Shown here one piece after another: positions 1 through 9,943 of a DNA stretch of 64,000 bases. The stretch spans positions 806,001-870,000 of the forward strand of contig NZ_CP013200.1 in NCBI RefSeq assembly GCF_001445575.1, read 5' to 3'. The translations under genes and the position numbers were made by a program. Each line of letters begins with the position of its first letter. The stretch's first letter is position 1. The DNA is from Arthrobacter alpinus (GTDB taxonomy: Bacteria > Actinomycetota > Actinomycetes > Actinomycetales > Micrococcaceae). The notes under the pieces were generated by a model. That model was not told the origin of the DNA, did no database searches, and saw only the letters and a list, made by a program, of their open reading frames with translations.

Positions 1-1221
1 CAGAAGCTCTTCGCCGCCCAGTGGAAGCACACGGGCTCACTTAACGGACACATTGAGGAGACCTTCTCCGGCCTGGAGCTGGTCCGTGCCTATGGCCGCG
101 ACGAGGAAATGCTGGCCGAGTTCGACGAGCGCAATGATCACCTGTTCAAGGCAGCCTTCGGGGCACAGTTTGTCTCCGGCATGATCATGCCGGCCATGCA
201 GTTCGTCTCCTACCTCTCCTACGTGCTGGTCGCCGTCGTGGGCGGGTTGCGCGTGGCCACTGGGCAGATGACGCTCGGCGACGCCACCGCCTTCATCCAG
301 TACTCGCGTGAGTTCTCCCAGCCCATTGGCGAGATGGCTGGCATTGCGAACATGATCCAGTCGGGTGTGGCTTCCGCCGAGCGAACGTTTGAAATTCTCG
401 ACGCGGAAGAACAGGAAGAGGAGCAGGATTCGGCGCTGCTGCCCGCACAGACTGACGGGCACGTGCGCTTTGAAAACGTCTCCTTCAGCTACTCGCCTGA
501 CACCCCGCTGATCCGGGATGTCTCCTTCACGGTGCAACCGGGCCAGACCGTGGCCATCGTGGGCCCCACCGGTGCTGGCAAGACCACACTGGTGAACCTC
601 GTGATGCGCTTCTACGAGCTCACGGGAGGGCGGATCATGCTCGACGGCGTGGACACCCGTGAGCTGTCCCGGGAGCAGGTGCGTGCCCAAGTTGGCATGG
701 TGCTCCAGGATGCTTGGCTCTTTGAGGGAACCATCCGGGAGAACATCCGCTACGGGCGTCTGGACGCCACCGACGAGGAGATTGTTGCCGCCGCCGAGGC
801 CACCATGGTGGACAGGTTCGTCCGCCAGCTGCCTGCCGGCTATGACACCATCATTGACGCCGACGGTGGCACTGTCTCTGCTGGCGAACGCCAGCTGCTC
901 ACCATTGCCCGCGCGTTCATCGCGAAGCCGTCGCTGCTGATTCTGGACGAGGCCACATCCTCCGTGGACACCCGCACCGAACTCCTGGTCCAGCACGCCA
1001 TGGCGGCACTGCGCACGGACCGGACCTCATTCGTGATCGCCCACCGCCTCTCCACCATCCGCGACGCCCACACCATCCTGGTCATGGAGGACGGCGACAT
1101 CGTGGAACACGGCAACCATGAGGAACTGCTCAAACGCCGCGGCGCCTACTACGACCTCTACATGACGCAGTTCCAAGGCGGCCACGGACTAGAAGACGAG
1201 CTCGCCGCAGAGGTTCACTAG
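1..1221 (+). CDS. ABC exporter, permease-ATPase fusion (5' truncated)
   Basis: The frame is open from the first base, so the gene begins upstream of the window; about 406 residues remain. The first ~115 residues are the end of a type I exporter membrane domain (coupling helix, last transmembrane helices). The nucleotide-binding domain follows, with Walker [10 protein letters not shown], a degenerate signature VSAGERQL in place of LSGGQ, Walker [13 protein letters not shown] and H-loop AHRLST. This is the MsbA/MdlB-like family, which often works as heterodimers encoded by adjacent genes, so the partner is probably just upstream. Substrate cannot be told (lipid or drug export is typical). The 157 bp after it hold no clear terminator. 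Confidence 0.93.
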   Translation, partial: QKLFAAQWKHTGSLNGHIEETFSGLELVRAYGRDEEMLAEFDERNDHLFKAAFGAQFVSGMIMPAMQFVSYLSYVLVAVVGGLRVATGQMTLGDATAFIQYSREFSQPIGEMAGIANMIQSGVASAERTFEILDAEEQEEEQDSALLPAQTDGHVRFENVSFSYSPDTPLIRDVSFTVQPGQTVAIVGPTGAGKTTLVNLVMRFYELTGGRIMLDGVDTRELSREQVRAQVGMVLQDAWLFEGTIRENIRYGRLDATDEEIVAAAEATMVDRFVRQLPAGYDTIIDADGGTVSAGERQLLTIARAFIAKPSLLILDEATSSVDTRTELLVQHAMAALRTDRTSFVIAHRLSTIRDAHTILVMEDGDIVEHGNHEELLKRRGAYYDLYMTQFQGGHGLEDELAAEVH

Positions 1222-1378
1222 GGTAGAGCGGCGGACCGGTGGCTCGGCCCCGAACGGCCGGGCCACTCGCGGGCAGTAAGATTTCTGCGGCCGCGGGCGG
1301 CCTTGGAAATCCATCCCCGCTCCGTGGCCCAACCGCCCGAGGCCGCAAGCCGTTTGGGAGGCAGTGCCGACCCGGCAG

Positions 1379-2344
1379 TTACCGCAGCAGGGTGTCGATG
1401 AGGCGGGCCGCTACTTTGGCTGTGCGGTTGTCGATGTCGAACTCCGGGTTCAGTTCCGCGACGTCGAAGTGGAAGAGCTTCCCACTCGCGGCCACTTGGC
1501 GGCACACGGCCACGATAACCGGTAGCGGCACGCCGTAGGCGGCGGGGGCGCTGACTCCCGGGGCCACGGCGGCTGGCAGCACGTCCAGATCAATGGTCAG
1601 GTACACGATGTCCACGGTCTCCAGGAACGAGTCCACAAACGCGTGCGTGCGTTCCGCCGAGCAGTCCTCATCCAGCAAGTACTTCACATCCAGCTCATGC
1701 GCCGTCTCGAAGAGAGCGCCCGTGTTGTTAGGCTCGCTGATACCGACGACGGCGTAATTCAGTTCCCGGCCAGCGGCGACTTCCGCGTGGGCCATCTGAC
1801 GAAACGGCGTGCCCGAGCTGGGTGCCGGCGCGTCACGCAGGTCAAAGTGCGCGTCCAGGTTCAGCACACCCAGCCGCGCACCGTTGGCCACCGCCGCGGT
1901 TCCGGCCACACCCAGATAGCTGGCAAAAGCGGTTTCGTGGCCACCACCCAAGACCACGGTGAGATATCCGTCGTCGAGCATGGACGTCAGGGCAGCGCCC
2001 AAACGGGCCTGGCCGGCCTCCAGCTCGTCTCCAATGACCACCATGTCCCCGGCATCGGCCACCGAGCGGCTCCCATGGAATGCCATCGATCCCAAAGCCG
2101 AGCGGATCGCGGCTGGGCTACTGGCGGCTCCGGTACGCCCCAGGTTGCGGGCTACGCCGGCGTCGGAGCGGAAGCCGATCAACGCGGCCGGCCCAGGGAG
2201 TGCGGCATCCATGGAAGCATCGTGGGCAGGGGCCGCTGATGTGGACACCGTCTGCCACCAGCGACGGTGGGCGGGGGAGTCGCCGTCGTTCCTTCCAGTC
2301 CACGAGGTGGGCGGCACATCAACGGCAAGTGAAGAAAAGTTCAT
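1379..2344 (-). CDS. hutG: Formimidoylglutamase-like ureohydrolase
   Basis: Arginase/agmatinase-family enzyme. The binuclear manganese site is visible as GGGHE, NLDAHFDLRD and TIDLDVLP, in the usual order. The whole-length match is closest to formimidoylglutamase, which cleaves N-formimidoyl-glutamate to glutamate and formamide in histidine breakdown; arginase or agmatinase cannot be ruled out. I chose the ATG at 2344 (321 residues, normal for the family); in-frame starts exist at 2380 and 2416 and none has a strong ribosome-binding site. No other hut genes are in the window. It is divergent from an amino-acid importer. Confidence 0.75.
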   Translation of the reverse strand: MNFSSLAVDVPPTSWTGRNDGDSPAHRRWWQTVSTSAAPAHDASMDAALPGPAALIGFRSDAGVARNLGRTGAASSPAAIRSALGSMAFHGSRSVADAGDMVVIGDELEAGQARLGAALTSMLDDGYLTVVLGGGHETAFASYLGVAGTAAVANGARLGVLNLDAHFDLRDAPAPSSGTPFRQMAHAEVAAGRELNYAVVGISEPNNTGALFETAHELDVKYLLDEDCSAERTHAFVDSFLETVDIVYLTIDLDVLPAAVAPGVSAPAAYGVPLPVIVAVCRQVAASGKLFHFDVAELNPEFDIDNRTAKVAARLIDTLLR

Positions 2345-2666
2345 GGTTCCAGCAAACCGCAGCCGCCCACTGAAAGCCATACGCAGGGGCAACGGAACGT
2401 CTCGCATGGCAGACACTCCAAACCGCCGAGGGAGGGGGACTTATCCGGTGCCAATCGCGGCGGCCCGTCAAGTCGGTCAGGCGTACCTGTATGTTTAGGG
2501 ACAGCGGGTCGCGCGGCGTGAGCCAGGTAACTAGCGTCAGGGTTGATGTGTCGCAAGCCCCTAGACCGTTGTGGACGTTTTGAATATCGCCATCCAACCA
2601 AGTTGTGCCAGTTCGCTGACATCGATGTTGATTCAGTGACTCACAATGACAACTTAAGGATTACCC
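2345..2666. promoter_or_regulatory. Divergent intergenic region
   Basis: This 322-bp gap separates the divergent hutG-like gene and the amino-acid ABC operon, so it should hold both promoters. The only signal I can place is the ribosome-binding site AAGGA before the ATG at 2667. I see no clear palindromic operator or riboswitch. Confidence 0.5.
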
Positions 2667-3572
2667 ATGCGCCGCACTTACGCATTTCCCGCCATCGTTG
2701 CCGTAGCCGCACTCATGCTGACCGGCTGCGTTGACAACAGTGATTCCACGCCAGGTGGCGGTAGCTCGTCGTCCCCGGCTGACGGTGCGACGATCAAGAA
2801 GAACGAAGCAATCGCAGCGGAGCTGCCGGAAAAGATCAAGAGCTCCGGTGTCCTCAATGTGGGAATGGCCAACAACTACCCGCCCAACGAGTTCAAGGAC
2901 GCCAACGGGGAACCCGCAGGGTGGTCGGTGGATTTGACGAATGCGCTGGGCCAAGTATTGGGTCTGAAGGTCAATTTCGACATTGGCACGTTTGACAACA
3001 TCCTGCCGTCGATCAACGGCGGCAAGGATGACATGGGCATGTCATCCTTCACGGACACCGTCGAGCGCGAAAAGCAGGTCGACTTCGTCAACTACTACTC
3101 GGCCGGCATCCAGTGGGCATCGCAGACCGGCAAGGCCGTAGATCCCAACAACGCCTGCGGCCTTAAGGTAGCGGTGCAGGCCACCACCTACGAGGACACG
3201 CACGAGGTCCCCGCCAAGTCCAAGGCCTGCACGGACGCAGGGAAGCCCGCCATCGAAATATTCAAGTATGACGCGCAGGACCAGGCAACTAATGCCCTAA
3301 TCGTGGGACAGGTTGACGCCATGAGCGCCGACTCGCCTGTCACCTTGTACGCGATCTCGAAGACGGAGAAGAAGCTTCAAACGGCCGGTGACGCCTTCGA
3401 AGTGGCCCCTTACGGTATCCCCGTGGCCAAGGGCTCCGCCTTCACGCCGGTCCTGCAGAAGGCCATCCAGTCCCTCATCGACGACGGTTCCTACACCAAG
3501 ATCCTTAAGAAGTGGGGCGTGGAAAGCGGTGGCGTGGAGACGGCCGCCATCAATGTAGCTGCGAAGGGTTAG
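2667..3572 (+). CDS. Polar amino-acid ABC transporter, substrate-binding lipoprotein
   Basis: 301-residue extracytoplasmic binding protein of the SBP_bac_3 family. A lipoprotein signal with lipobox LTGC puts the mature cysteine near residue 21. A Ser/Gly-rich tether follows and then the bilobed domain from about residue 55 (SGVLNVGM..., NNYPPNEF). First gene of a three-gene operon: the permease starts 3 bp after its stop and the ATPase overlaps the permease. The trio is a classic HisJ/GlnH-type importer. Substrate is not determinable; the hutG-like neighbour makes histidine, glutamate or a similar amino acid a guess only. Confidence 0.9.
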   Translation: MRRTYAFPAIVAVAALMLTGCVDNSDSTPGGGSSSSPADGATIKKNEAIAAELPEKIKSSGVLNVGMANNYPPNEFKDANGEPAGWSVDLTNALGQVLGLKVNFDIGTFDNILPSINGGKDDMGMSSFTDTVEREKQVDFVNYYSAGIQWASQTGKAVDPNNACGLKVAVQATTYEDTHEVPAKSKACTDAGKPAIEIFKYDAQDQATNALIVGQVDAMSADSPVTLYAISKTEKKLQTAGDAFEVAPYGIPVAKGSAFTPVLQKAIQSLIDDGSYTKILKKWGVESGGVETAAINVAAKG

Positions 3573-3575
3573 CTC

Positions 3576-4571
3576 GTGAAGAATCCTCAGGGGCAGGGCG
3601 GCATGGCAGCGGCGGAGAATGAACCGCTTGCTGCCGATCAGGAGGGTGAAGCCATCAAGGCCATCCCGCTGCGCCACCCGTGGAGAGTCCTCATTGCTGC
3701 TCTCCTGGTCTTGATGCTGGCCGTATTTGTCATCGATGCTGGACAGCGTGAGGAATTCGGCTGGGCCAATGTCAGTAAATACATTTTTGACAAGAGGATC
3801 AGCCAGGCTGCGTTGGTCACGCTGCAACTGACGATCTATGCCATGGTCATTGCCATCGCCCTGGGCCTGTTGCTGGCCATCATGCGGCTTTCTCCGAACC
3901 CTGTGGTCAAAAGCGTCGCGTGGCTGTACATCTGGATCTTTCGCGGGACGCCGGTCTATGTTCAGCTGGTGTTCTGGGGAATCGTTGGACTGATTTATCC
4001 GGTGCTCACCATCGGGGTGCCGTTCATGACACCGTGGATCTCTTTTCAGAACGACATATTGACCAACCTATTCGTCACAGCGGTCATCGGTCTCGCGCTC
4101 AACGAGGCCGCCTACATGTCTGAAATTGTCCGTGCCGGCCTACTTTCCGTCGATGAGGGTCAAGAGGAAGCATCGCGAGCCTTGGCGATGTCGTGGGGCC
4201 AGACGATGCGTGTTGTGGTGGTGCCGCAGGCGATGCGCATCATCATTCCGCCCACCGGCAACGAGGTCATCTCCATGCTCAAGACCACATCGCTCGTCGC
4301 GGCCATCCCGCTGAGCATCGACCTGTACGGGGTGTCACGCGGCATCTCAGCCGTGACGTTTACGCCGGTGCCGCTGTTGATTGTGGCCTCGCTCTGGTAC
4401 TTGCTGTTCACCTCGATATTGATGGTTGGTCAGCACTTCATTGAAAAGCGGTTTGCCCGCGGGTCCGGCCAGCGGAAGGCGGAAAAATCGCTCCATCTGC
4501 GCGGGCCGCGGCCAGCTGCGGGGGACATTACGAACATTAGAGTGAACAGCAAATCGGAGGACAAGCAATGA
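3576..4571 (+). CDS. Polar amino-acid ABC transporter, permease
   Basis: 331 residues with a GTG start 3 bp downstream of the binding-protein stop. It has an N-terminal cytoplasmic extension of ~40 residues, then about five to six membrane helices of the HisM/GlnP type. The EAA loop that docks on the ATPase is visible ([16 protein letters not shown], then [10 protein letters not shown]). A hydrophilic tail of ~45 residues follows the last helix. A single permease gene implies a homodimer. Its stop overlaps the ATPase start by 4 bp (ATGA), consistent with coupled translation. Confidence 0.9.
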   Translation: MKNPQGQGGMAAAENEPLAADQEGEAIKAIPLRHPWRVLIAALLVLMLAVFVIDAGQREEFGWANVSKYIFDKRISQAALVTLQLTIYAMVIAIALGLLLAIMRLSPNPVVKSVAWLYIWIFRGTPVYVQLVFWGIVGLIYPVLTIGVPFMTPWISFQNDILTNLFVTAVIGLALNEAAYMSEIVRAGLLSVDEGQEEASRALAMSWGQTMRVVVVPQAMRIIIPPTGNEVISMLKTTSLVAAIPLSIDLYGVSRGISAVTFTPVPLLIVASLWYLLFTSILMVGQHFIEKRFARGSGQRKAEKSLHLRGPRPAAGDITNIRVNSKSEDKQ

Positions 4572-5335
4572 GCGGCACACCCATGGTGCTCGCGGACCGC
4601 GTGTCCAAGAGTTTCGGCTCAAACAAGGTCCTCAGAAGCATCAGCCTGACAGTCCAGCCCGGTGAGGTGCTGTGCCTGGTGGGGCCCAGTGGTTCGGGTA
4701 AGTCGACGTTCCTGCGCTGCATCAACCACCTAGAACGTGTAGACGCGGGCCGGCTTTCCGTCAACGGGCAGCTTGTTGGATACCGACAGAAGGGCGAAAA
4801 GCTCTATGAACTCAGGCCCAAGGAAGCGTCCTTCCAACGCCGAGAAATTGGCATGGTGTTCCAGCGCTTCAATCTCTTTCCCCACCTGACGGCCTTGGAG
4901 AACATCATCCAGGCGCCCATGAGGGTCAAGGGAATTCCGAAGGCGAAGGCGATCAAACGCGCCATCGAGCTGATGGAACGCGTGGGCCTCGGCGACAAGG
5001 TAGACCACTACCCCGCCCACTTGTCCGGTGGTCAGCAGCAGCGGGTGGCCATCGCTCGAGCGTTGGCGATGGATCCCAAACTGATGCTTTTTGACGAGCC
5101 GACGAGCGCACTCGATCCCGAATTGGTGGGGGAAGTGCTAGACGTCATGAAGGAACTGGCTAGTACCGGGATGACCATGATCGTGGTGACGCACGAGATG
5201 GGTTTCGCCCGGGAGGTGGCCGATTCGCTCGTCTTCATGGATGGAGGCGTCGTAGTGGAATCCGGGAACCCTCGTGAGGTGCTTGCCAACCCGCAGCATG
5301 AACGGACCCGGGCATTCCTGTCCAAGGTGCTCTGA
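4568..5335 (+). CDS. Polar amino-acid ABC transporter, ATPase
   Basis: 255-residue GlnQ/HisP-type ATPase. Walker A is GPSGSGKST, signature LSGGQQQR, Walker [15 protein letters not shown] and switch VVTHEMGFA, all intact. A slightly long insert (around residues 60-82) sits between the Walker A region and the Q-loop. It is translationally coupled to the permease by a 4-bp overlap and ends the operon; a long perfect hairpin starts 31 bp after its stop. Confidence 0.93.
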   Translation: MSGTPMVLADRVSKSFGSNKVLRSISLTVQPGEVLCLVGPSGSGKSTFLRCINHLERVDAGRLSVNGQLVGYRQKGEKLYELRPKEASFQRREIGMVFQRFNLFPHLTALENIIQAPMRVKGIPKAKAIKRAIELMERVGLGDKVDHYPAHLSGGQQQRVAIARALAMDPKLMLFDEPTSALDPELVGEVLDVMKELASTGMTMIVVTHEMGFAREVADSLVFMDGGVVVESGNPREVLANPQHERTRAFLSKVL

Positions 5336-5366
5336 AACTTCCCGGCGTCTGGCATGGCAGAAAAAA

Positions 5367-5425
5367 TCGAAAGGTGAGTAGTTGCTAATGTTTCCGAGAA
5401 ACATTAGCAACTACTCACCTTTCGA
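5367..5425. terminator. Long perfect palindrome between convergent genes
   Basis: Two 27-bp arms (5367-5393 and 5399-5425) are exact reverse complements around a 5-nt loop CCGAG. It lies between the amino-acid ATPase (+) and the purine permease (-), so a bidirectional terminator is the simplest reading. The arm ends are A/T-rich (AAAAAATCGAAAGG on one side). The arms are unusually long and perfect, and less GC-rich than the other terminators here. Confidence 0.7.
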
Positions 5426-5451
5426 GGGAGAGCGGGTGCGGAGGAGTCGGG

Positions 5452-6906
5452 TTACTTGACCCCGAACATGTCCTCAATGACGCCGATGCCGAAGAACAGC
5501 AGGAACGCTGCGGCCACGGCCCACATCAAGGGGTGGACTTCCTTCGCGCGGCCCTGGAACAGGCGAATCAAGACGAACGCGATGAAGCCTGCACCGAGGC
5601 CGTTGGCGATCGAGTACGTGAACGGCATGAGCGTGAAGGTCAGGAAGGCCGGGATGCCGATGCCCCAGTCGGACCAATCGATCTTGCCCACCTGGGAAAC
5701 CATCATGAAACCAACCACCACGAGGGCGGGAGCAACAGCTTCGAAGGGAACCAGCTTGATCAGCGGGGTGGCGAACATGGCCACCAGCAGGAGCAGGCCA
5801 GTGACAATCGACGCCAGACCCGTGCGGGCGCCTTCGCCAATGCCGGCACCGGACTCAACATAGATTTGGTTGGAGGAGGCAGACGCGCCACCACCGGCGA
5901 TGGCGCCGAAAGCGTCAACGAGCAGGACCTTGTCCACGTCCGGGATGTTGCCATCCTTGTCCATGGTGCCAGCCTCTGCGGCAAGACCCACCATGGTGCC
6001 CATGGCGTCAAAGAAGATGCTCAACAAGATCACAAAGGCCAGCAGGATTGCGGCCAGGGCGCCCAGCTTGGAGAACGCACCGAAGAGGTTGACCTGACCG
6101 ATCAGGGACAGATCGGGCCACGACCACGCCGAAAGCTGCGGCGATACCAAAGACCAGCCCTGCGGGTTGCTCGTGGTGCCGTCGAAAGAGGGGCCAATGT
6201 GCAGCGTCATCTCAAGGATGTTCGCGAGCAAGGTGGAGACCAGGATACCGATCAGAATGGCGCCCTTGACCTTACGCACCACCAAACCAATGGTCAGGAT
6301 CAGGCCGACCAAGAACACCAGAGTGGGCCAGCCCATGAGCTTGCCGTCAAAGCCCAGACCAACCGGAACCGTGGTGCCGGCGACGTCGGGGATGCGGCGC
6401 ACGAAGCCGGCGTTGACCAGACCGATCAGCGCAATGAACATACCAATGCCCACCACAATGGCTGTCTTCAGGCCCTCCGGAACAGCCCGGAAAACCGCTG
6501 TACGGAAGCCGGTCAGCACCAGAATGAACATGGTGATACCGGAAAGAACTACCAGGCCCATGACATCGGGCCAGGTCAGCCCCGGGTTGGTGGCCACCGT
6601 GACGGCGATGAACGCATTGACGCCCAAACCTGCCGCGAGGGCGAAGGGGTGTTTAGCCCAAGCGCCCATCAGGATAGTCAGGACACCGGCCACGAATGCC
6701 GTCACGGCCGCAACGCGCTCCAGTCCCAGCACTTCACCGGTGGAGTCGGCACCGCCGAGGATCAGCGGGTTCAGCACCACGATGTAGCTCATCGCGAAGA
6801 ACGTGGCGAAACCACCTCGGATTTCCCGCGAGTAGTTGGAGCCGCGTTCGGTGATCTTGAAGTATTTGTCGACCGCTGACAGCCTGACATCCGTTTTGGT
6901 AGCCAT
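5452..6906 (-). CDS. NCS2-family purine permease (guanine/hypoxanthine, AzgA/PbuG type)
   Basis: 484-residue polytopic membrane protein importing purine bases by proton symport in its family. Family motifs include GGFATFFAMSYIVVLNP near the N terminus, AAGLGVNAF in the third helix region and the NQIYVESGAGIGEGARTG segment, with 12-14 predicted hydrophobic spans. I start at the ATG at 6906 because GGAGGG lies 8 nt upstream and the family starts here; the frame stays open upstream without homology. The closest reading is the AzgA/PbuG subfamily rather than uracil or xanthine carriers. Transcribed alone. Confidence 0.87.
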   Translation of the reverse strand: MATKTDVRLSAVDKYFKITERGSNYSREIRGGFATFFAMSYIVVLNPLILGGADSTGEVLGLERVAAVTAFVAGVLTILMGAWAKHPFALAAGLGVNAFIAVTVATNPGLTWPDVMGLVVLSGITMFILVLTGFRTAVFRAVPEGLKTAIVVGIGMFIALIGLVNAGFVRRIPDVAGTTVPVGLGFDGKLMGWPTLVFLVGLILTIGLVVRKVKGAILIGILVSTLLANILEMTLHIGPSFDGTTSNPQGWSLVSPQLSAWSWPDLSLIGQVNLFGAFSKLGALAAILLAFVILLSIFFDAMGTMVGLAAEAGTMDKDGNIPDVDKVLLVDAFGAIAGGGASASSNQIYVESGAGIGEGARTGLASIVTGLLLLVAMFATPLIKLVPFEAVAPALVVVGFMMVSQVGKIDWSDWGIGIPAFLTFTLMPFTYSIANGLGAGFIAFVLIRLFQGRAKEVHPLMWAVAAAFLLFFGIGVIEDMFGVK

Positions 6907-7142
6907 GTAAAGAGCCCTCCGGGCAAAGTGAAAAGAAATTAAGTTATTCGAGGAAATACTAGCTGGTAATGCAGGGGCGGGAGATAGTGGTGGCTGCTGG
7001 AATTTTCCTGCACCATGAAGCACGACGGCGTCGCCTGGCTCACGGGTTGGGCTGCCCTTTGTGCCGCCCCTGTTGGGTAAACTCCCATATTGCTGGGGTA
7101 ACGTGAGGTGGCATTGCCCCAACGATCAAAGGACGTTCCGCC

Positions 7143-7766
7143 GTGATTCCTCCCGTCAGTCGCCGCTCTGGTGAGACGAACATGACATCAAAAACACTGG
7201 TGCGCCGATCTTTGGTGGGTGTATTGGCAGTCTTGCTGGTGTTCTTTGCTCCGTCGACGGCGGCCTTCGCCCATGATGCAGTGACAGAAACTTCCCCGGC
7301 AGATGGTTCAACGGTGGCCACCGTCCCGGAGCAGATTCAGATCACTTTGACCAACACACCCGCTGTTATCGGCTCGCAGGTGTTGGTGGTTGACGAGGCT
7401 GGCACCAATTGGGCCTCCGGTGATGTTCAGGTCCTCGACAAGGCAGCCACCCAGGAGCTGCGCCCCGGAGCTCCTGCAGGAAAGTACACGGTTCAGTGGC
7501 GCCTGGTGTCCTCCGATTCCCATCCCATTGAAGGCACGTTTAGTTTCACTGCAACCGCTGCCAGTTCGGCCTCTGCCGTGAGCCCAGCAGCTGGCGCAGG
7601 TGCAGGGCCAGTTGTTTCCGTCCAAGCCCAGCCGGAACCCCAGGCAGAGCCTGTTGCCGATGATTCAGCGGTGCCGTGGAGCATCATTGGCTTGGCCGTT
7701 GTCCTGGTGGGCATTGTGGTTGCCATGGTGGTTGTTGCCCGACGAAGGCTTGCTCGCGAAGATTAG
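7143..7766 (+). CDS. CopC-domain copper-resistance-like membrane protein
   Basis: 207 residues. A signal peptide ends AFA|H, leaving a mature N-terminal histidine, the expected Cu(II) ligand of CopC proteins; a second His occurs in SSDSHPIEG. The CopC/YcnJ Ig-like domain covers about residues 40-140. An Ala/Pro-rich linker follows, then one C-terminal helix (WSIIGLAVVLVGIVVAM) and a basic tail, so the domain is tethered outside the membrane. The GTG at 7143 has AAAGGA upstream; an ATG at 7182 would also keep the signal peptide. No CopD-like or copper-regulator gene is adjacent. A strong terminator follows directly. Confidence 0.85.
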   Translation: MIPPVSRRSGETNMTSKTLVRRSLVGVLAVLLVFFAPSTAAFAHDAVTETSPADGSTVATVPEQIQITLTNTPAVIGSQVLVVDEAGTNWASGDVQVLDKAATQELRPGAPAGKYTVQWRLVSSDSHPIEGTFSFTATAASSASAVSPAAGAGAGPVVSVQAQPEPQAEPVADDSAVPWSIIGLAVVLVGIVVAMVVVARRRLARED

Positions 7767-7776
7767 TCTTTCCACC

Positions 7777-7819
7777 AAAAGCCCGCTGCCTATCCCACGG
7801 GGATAGGCAGCGGGCTTTT
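7777..7819 (+). terminator. Rho-independent terminator
   Basis: A GC-rich stem of about 19 bp (7777-7796 with 7801-7819, tetraloop ACGG) ends in TTTT, 10 bp after the CopC-like gene. The A-rich 5' side may let it serve the convergent minus-strand genes as well. Confidence 0.88.
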
Positions 7820-7878
7820 GCCGTTTAGGGCTGTGCTGCTGTGCGAGTGTGTTGCGGTGTTGCTGTGTTGCGGGAGCC

Positions 7879-8535
7879 TCAGGCGATCGCAGCGACCTGG
7901 CCCGTTTCCATGGCCGCAATGCGGGAGGAAATGGAATGACTGGCTCGCTTAGCCTGGTGCAGGATTTCTTGGGTGGTGGGGATGGCTAGATCGCCCACGC
8001 CCACCAGGTAGAGGCCCAGGACATGCATGCCCGTGCGTACGTCGCTGGCGGTGGACACGCCAACACTATGGAGCACCTTGCGCAATTGGCTGAGAGCACC
8101 TCGGGTAAAGACAATGCTATGGGCGGTGACGGTGCCGGTTGTTGTAAGCACTCGCCATTGGTGGGCTGCGGCCATCTCGCCGTCGTGGTGTGTGAAATCC
8201 AGGGCCTGGGTTGCCGGGCGGATGTCCAGCTCGTTGCGCCGGGCGTAGTGCTCCAGCAGCCGGACAATCTCGCTCCGTTCACTCAGGGCTGCCAAGCTGA
8301 TGCCGCCCGTGGTGGGTGGTGCCGTGGGCTGCTTCAATGGACTTGAGCTATCCACCACGATGGTCTTGATACCTTGCCGGTTGAGCTCGGCCGCGATGGC
8401 CAGAGCGGAGAATCCGGAGCCAATCACCATGGTGGTGGTGCTTTCAGTGGTTTTTCCCTGCAATACTGGCGCGCTAGGGGTATGCAGCGGCACTGTACTG
8501 GCCCGGGGTAGGGCAATTTTTGTCGCAGCCATCAT
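7879..8535 (-). CDS. Small FAD/NAD(P)-binding Rossmann protein
   Basis: 218 residues. A dinucleotide-binding fingerprint begins near residue 36 (MVIGSGFSALAIAAEL, then IVVDSSS), typical of flavoprotein oxidoreductases. The remainder is short and lacks a recognisable second catalytic domain; the end (GLYLVGVGDLAIPTTQEILHQAKRA) resembles the C-terminal FAD-contact segment. GAGGAGG stands 9 nt upstream of the ATG pair at 8535/8532. It lies 100 bp downstream of the lactone-oxidase gene on the same strand and may share its transcript. It could be a reduced oxidoreductase or a partner of that enzyme; reaction unknown. Confidence 0.6.
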   Translation of the reverse strand: MMAATKIALPRASTVPLHTPSAPVLQGKTTESTTTMVIGSGFSALAIAAELNRQGIKTIVVDSSSPLKQPTAPPTTGGISLAALSERSEIVRLLEHYARRNELDIRPATQALDFTHHDGEMAAAHQWRVLTTTGTVTAHSIVFTRGALSQLRKVLHSVGVSTASDVRTGMHVLGLYLVGVGDLAIPTTQEILHQAKRASHSISSRIAAMETGQVAAIA

Positions 8536-8635
8536 GGGCAAATGCCTCCTCGAACGGTAGGAGAATTCACGGTCGTCACAGACCAGGAAGGACTGTGCCG
8601 TAGGGCGGATCAAACTGGTGGGGATGCTCTGTAAA

Positions 8636-9943
8636 TCAGAGCAGCACCCGATCCAGATAGGCGTTGCGAAACACTCTTTTGGGATCGAGAACATCCCGAA
8701 CACTACAGAACTTTTCCAGGTCTGGGTAGAGCTCTGAAAAGTCTTTCGATTGGAGGAAATGCCACTTGCCCCAGTGCGGCCGCCCAGAGTGTGCCCGGAA
8801 GATTTCTTCGGCGGCCCGGAAGTACTCCAACGGCGATGTTTTCACATGTTGGTGGATGGCGATATAGCCGGTTTCGCGCCGGCTGGCCGTTGACAAGGCA
8901 ATGTCATCCGCCGCTGCGCTGCGGACCTCTACGGGGAAGGAAATCTGTAGTCCACGCCGGGTGATCATGGTGTCCAGCTCGGCCAGTACTGTGGGGATTT
9001 GGGACAGCGGCAGGGCGTACTCCATTTCCCTGAATCGTACTGTCCGCTGTGTGGCAAAGACCTTGTGGGAGACATCGCCAAACTCCCTGTTGCCGGTGAG
9101 CTTGGCGGCCATGTTGTTGATCTTGGGGATCAAGGAGGGCACCTTGGCAGAAAAGTTGCACAGGGCAGAAAAGAGGGTGTTGGACAGCAATGTGTCATCC
9201 ACCAGATGAGAGGCCAAAGACAAGGCCTTCACTCCCTGGGGCAGCCCGTCCGGCTCATAGCGGGTGTTGGTTTTAGTCAGGGCCGTCTGGGTATGTGGAA
9301 ACCAGTAGAACTCAAAGTGATCGTGGGCGGCGTTGCGTTCGGACAATGACTCCACCACTGCTGCCAGCGGCTCCGGCTGTTCCACCGCATGGAGCATGAA
9401 AGCATCCACGCACGCCAAGGTGACCTCGACAATGATGCCCAAGGCGCCAAGTCCTACCCGGGCCACCGCGAACAGGTCTGGGTTCTCGGTAGCGGAACAG
9501 CGCTTGACCTCGCCCGTTCCCGTGACGAGCAACAGAGCGCGTACCTGAGTGGCAATGCCGCCATATTTCAAGCCGGTGCCATGCGTACCGGTGGAGATGG
9601 CGCCGGAAATGGACTGGTGATCAATGTCGCCCAAATTTTCCATAGCCAGCCCGTACGGTGCCAGCAACGCGGGAATCTCATACAACCGAGTGCCGCCAGC
9701 AATCGTGACGAGTTTTGCTTCACGGTCCACTGTGAGCAACCCGCTGATGCGATCCAGGCGCAGCTGCATGCCACGGGTCAGGGCAATATCGGTAAAGCTG
9801 TGCCCAGCTCCCACAGCCTTGATGGTGCCACCGCCGTCGGCAACGGCCGTGACCAGCGCCGAGACTTCGCCCACCGTGCTGGGCAGGTTCACGGCGCTGG
9901 GCCTGCAGCGCTGGTCACCGGCCCAATTCCGCCATTCACTCAT
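8636..9943 (-). CDS. FAD-linked sugar-1,4-lactone oxidase (D-arabinono-lactone oxidase family)
   Basis: 435 residues. The N-terminal PCMH-type FAD domain (about residues 10-180) shows VGAGHSFTDIA and STGTHGTG. The C-terminal ALO domain carries GRPHWGKWH, the HWxK motif of aldonolactone and alditol oxidases. There is no signal peptide, so it is cytosolic. Family members oxidise L-gulono- or D-arabinono-1,4-lactone or alditols with O2 or another acceptor. Its ATG overlaps the stop of the upstream PLP-enzyme gene by 4 bp, so the two are translationally coupled. The true substrate is unknown. Confidence 0.85.
   Translation of the reverse strand: MSEWRNWAGDQRCRPSAVNLPSTVGEVSALVTAVADGGGTIKAVGAGHSFTDIALTRGMQLRLDRISGLLTVDREAKLVTIAGGTRLYEIPALLAPYGLAMENLGDIDHQSISGAISTGTHGTGLKYGGIATQVRALLLVTGTGEVKRCSATENPDLFAVARVGLGALGIIVEVTLACVDAFMLHAVEQPEPLAAVVESLSERNAAHDHFEFYWFPHTQTALTKTNTRYEPDGLPQGVKALSLASHLVDDTLLSNTLFSALCNFSAKVPSLIPKINNMAAKLTGNREFGDVSHKVFATQRTVRFREMEYALPLSQIPTVLAELDTMITRRGLQISFPVEVRSAAADDIALSTASRRETGYIAIHQHVKTSPLEYFRAAEEIFRAHSGRPHWGKWHFLQSKDFSELYPDLEKFCSVRDVLDPKRVFRNAYLDRVLL

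Noticed and set aside
5533..6879. Long plus-strand open frame (448 codons) opposite the purine permease
   Set aside because: It is antisense to a strong membrane-protein gene, has highly charged low-quality composition (runs of Gln, Asp, His, Arg) and no ribosome-binding site; it is a product of high-GC codon bias.
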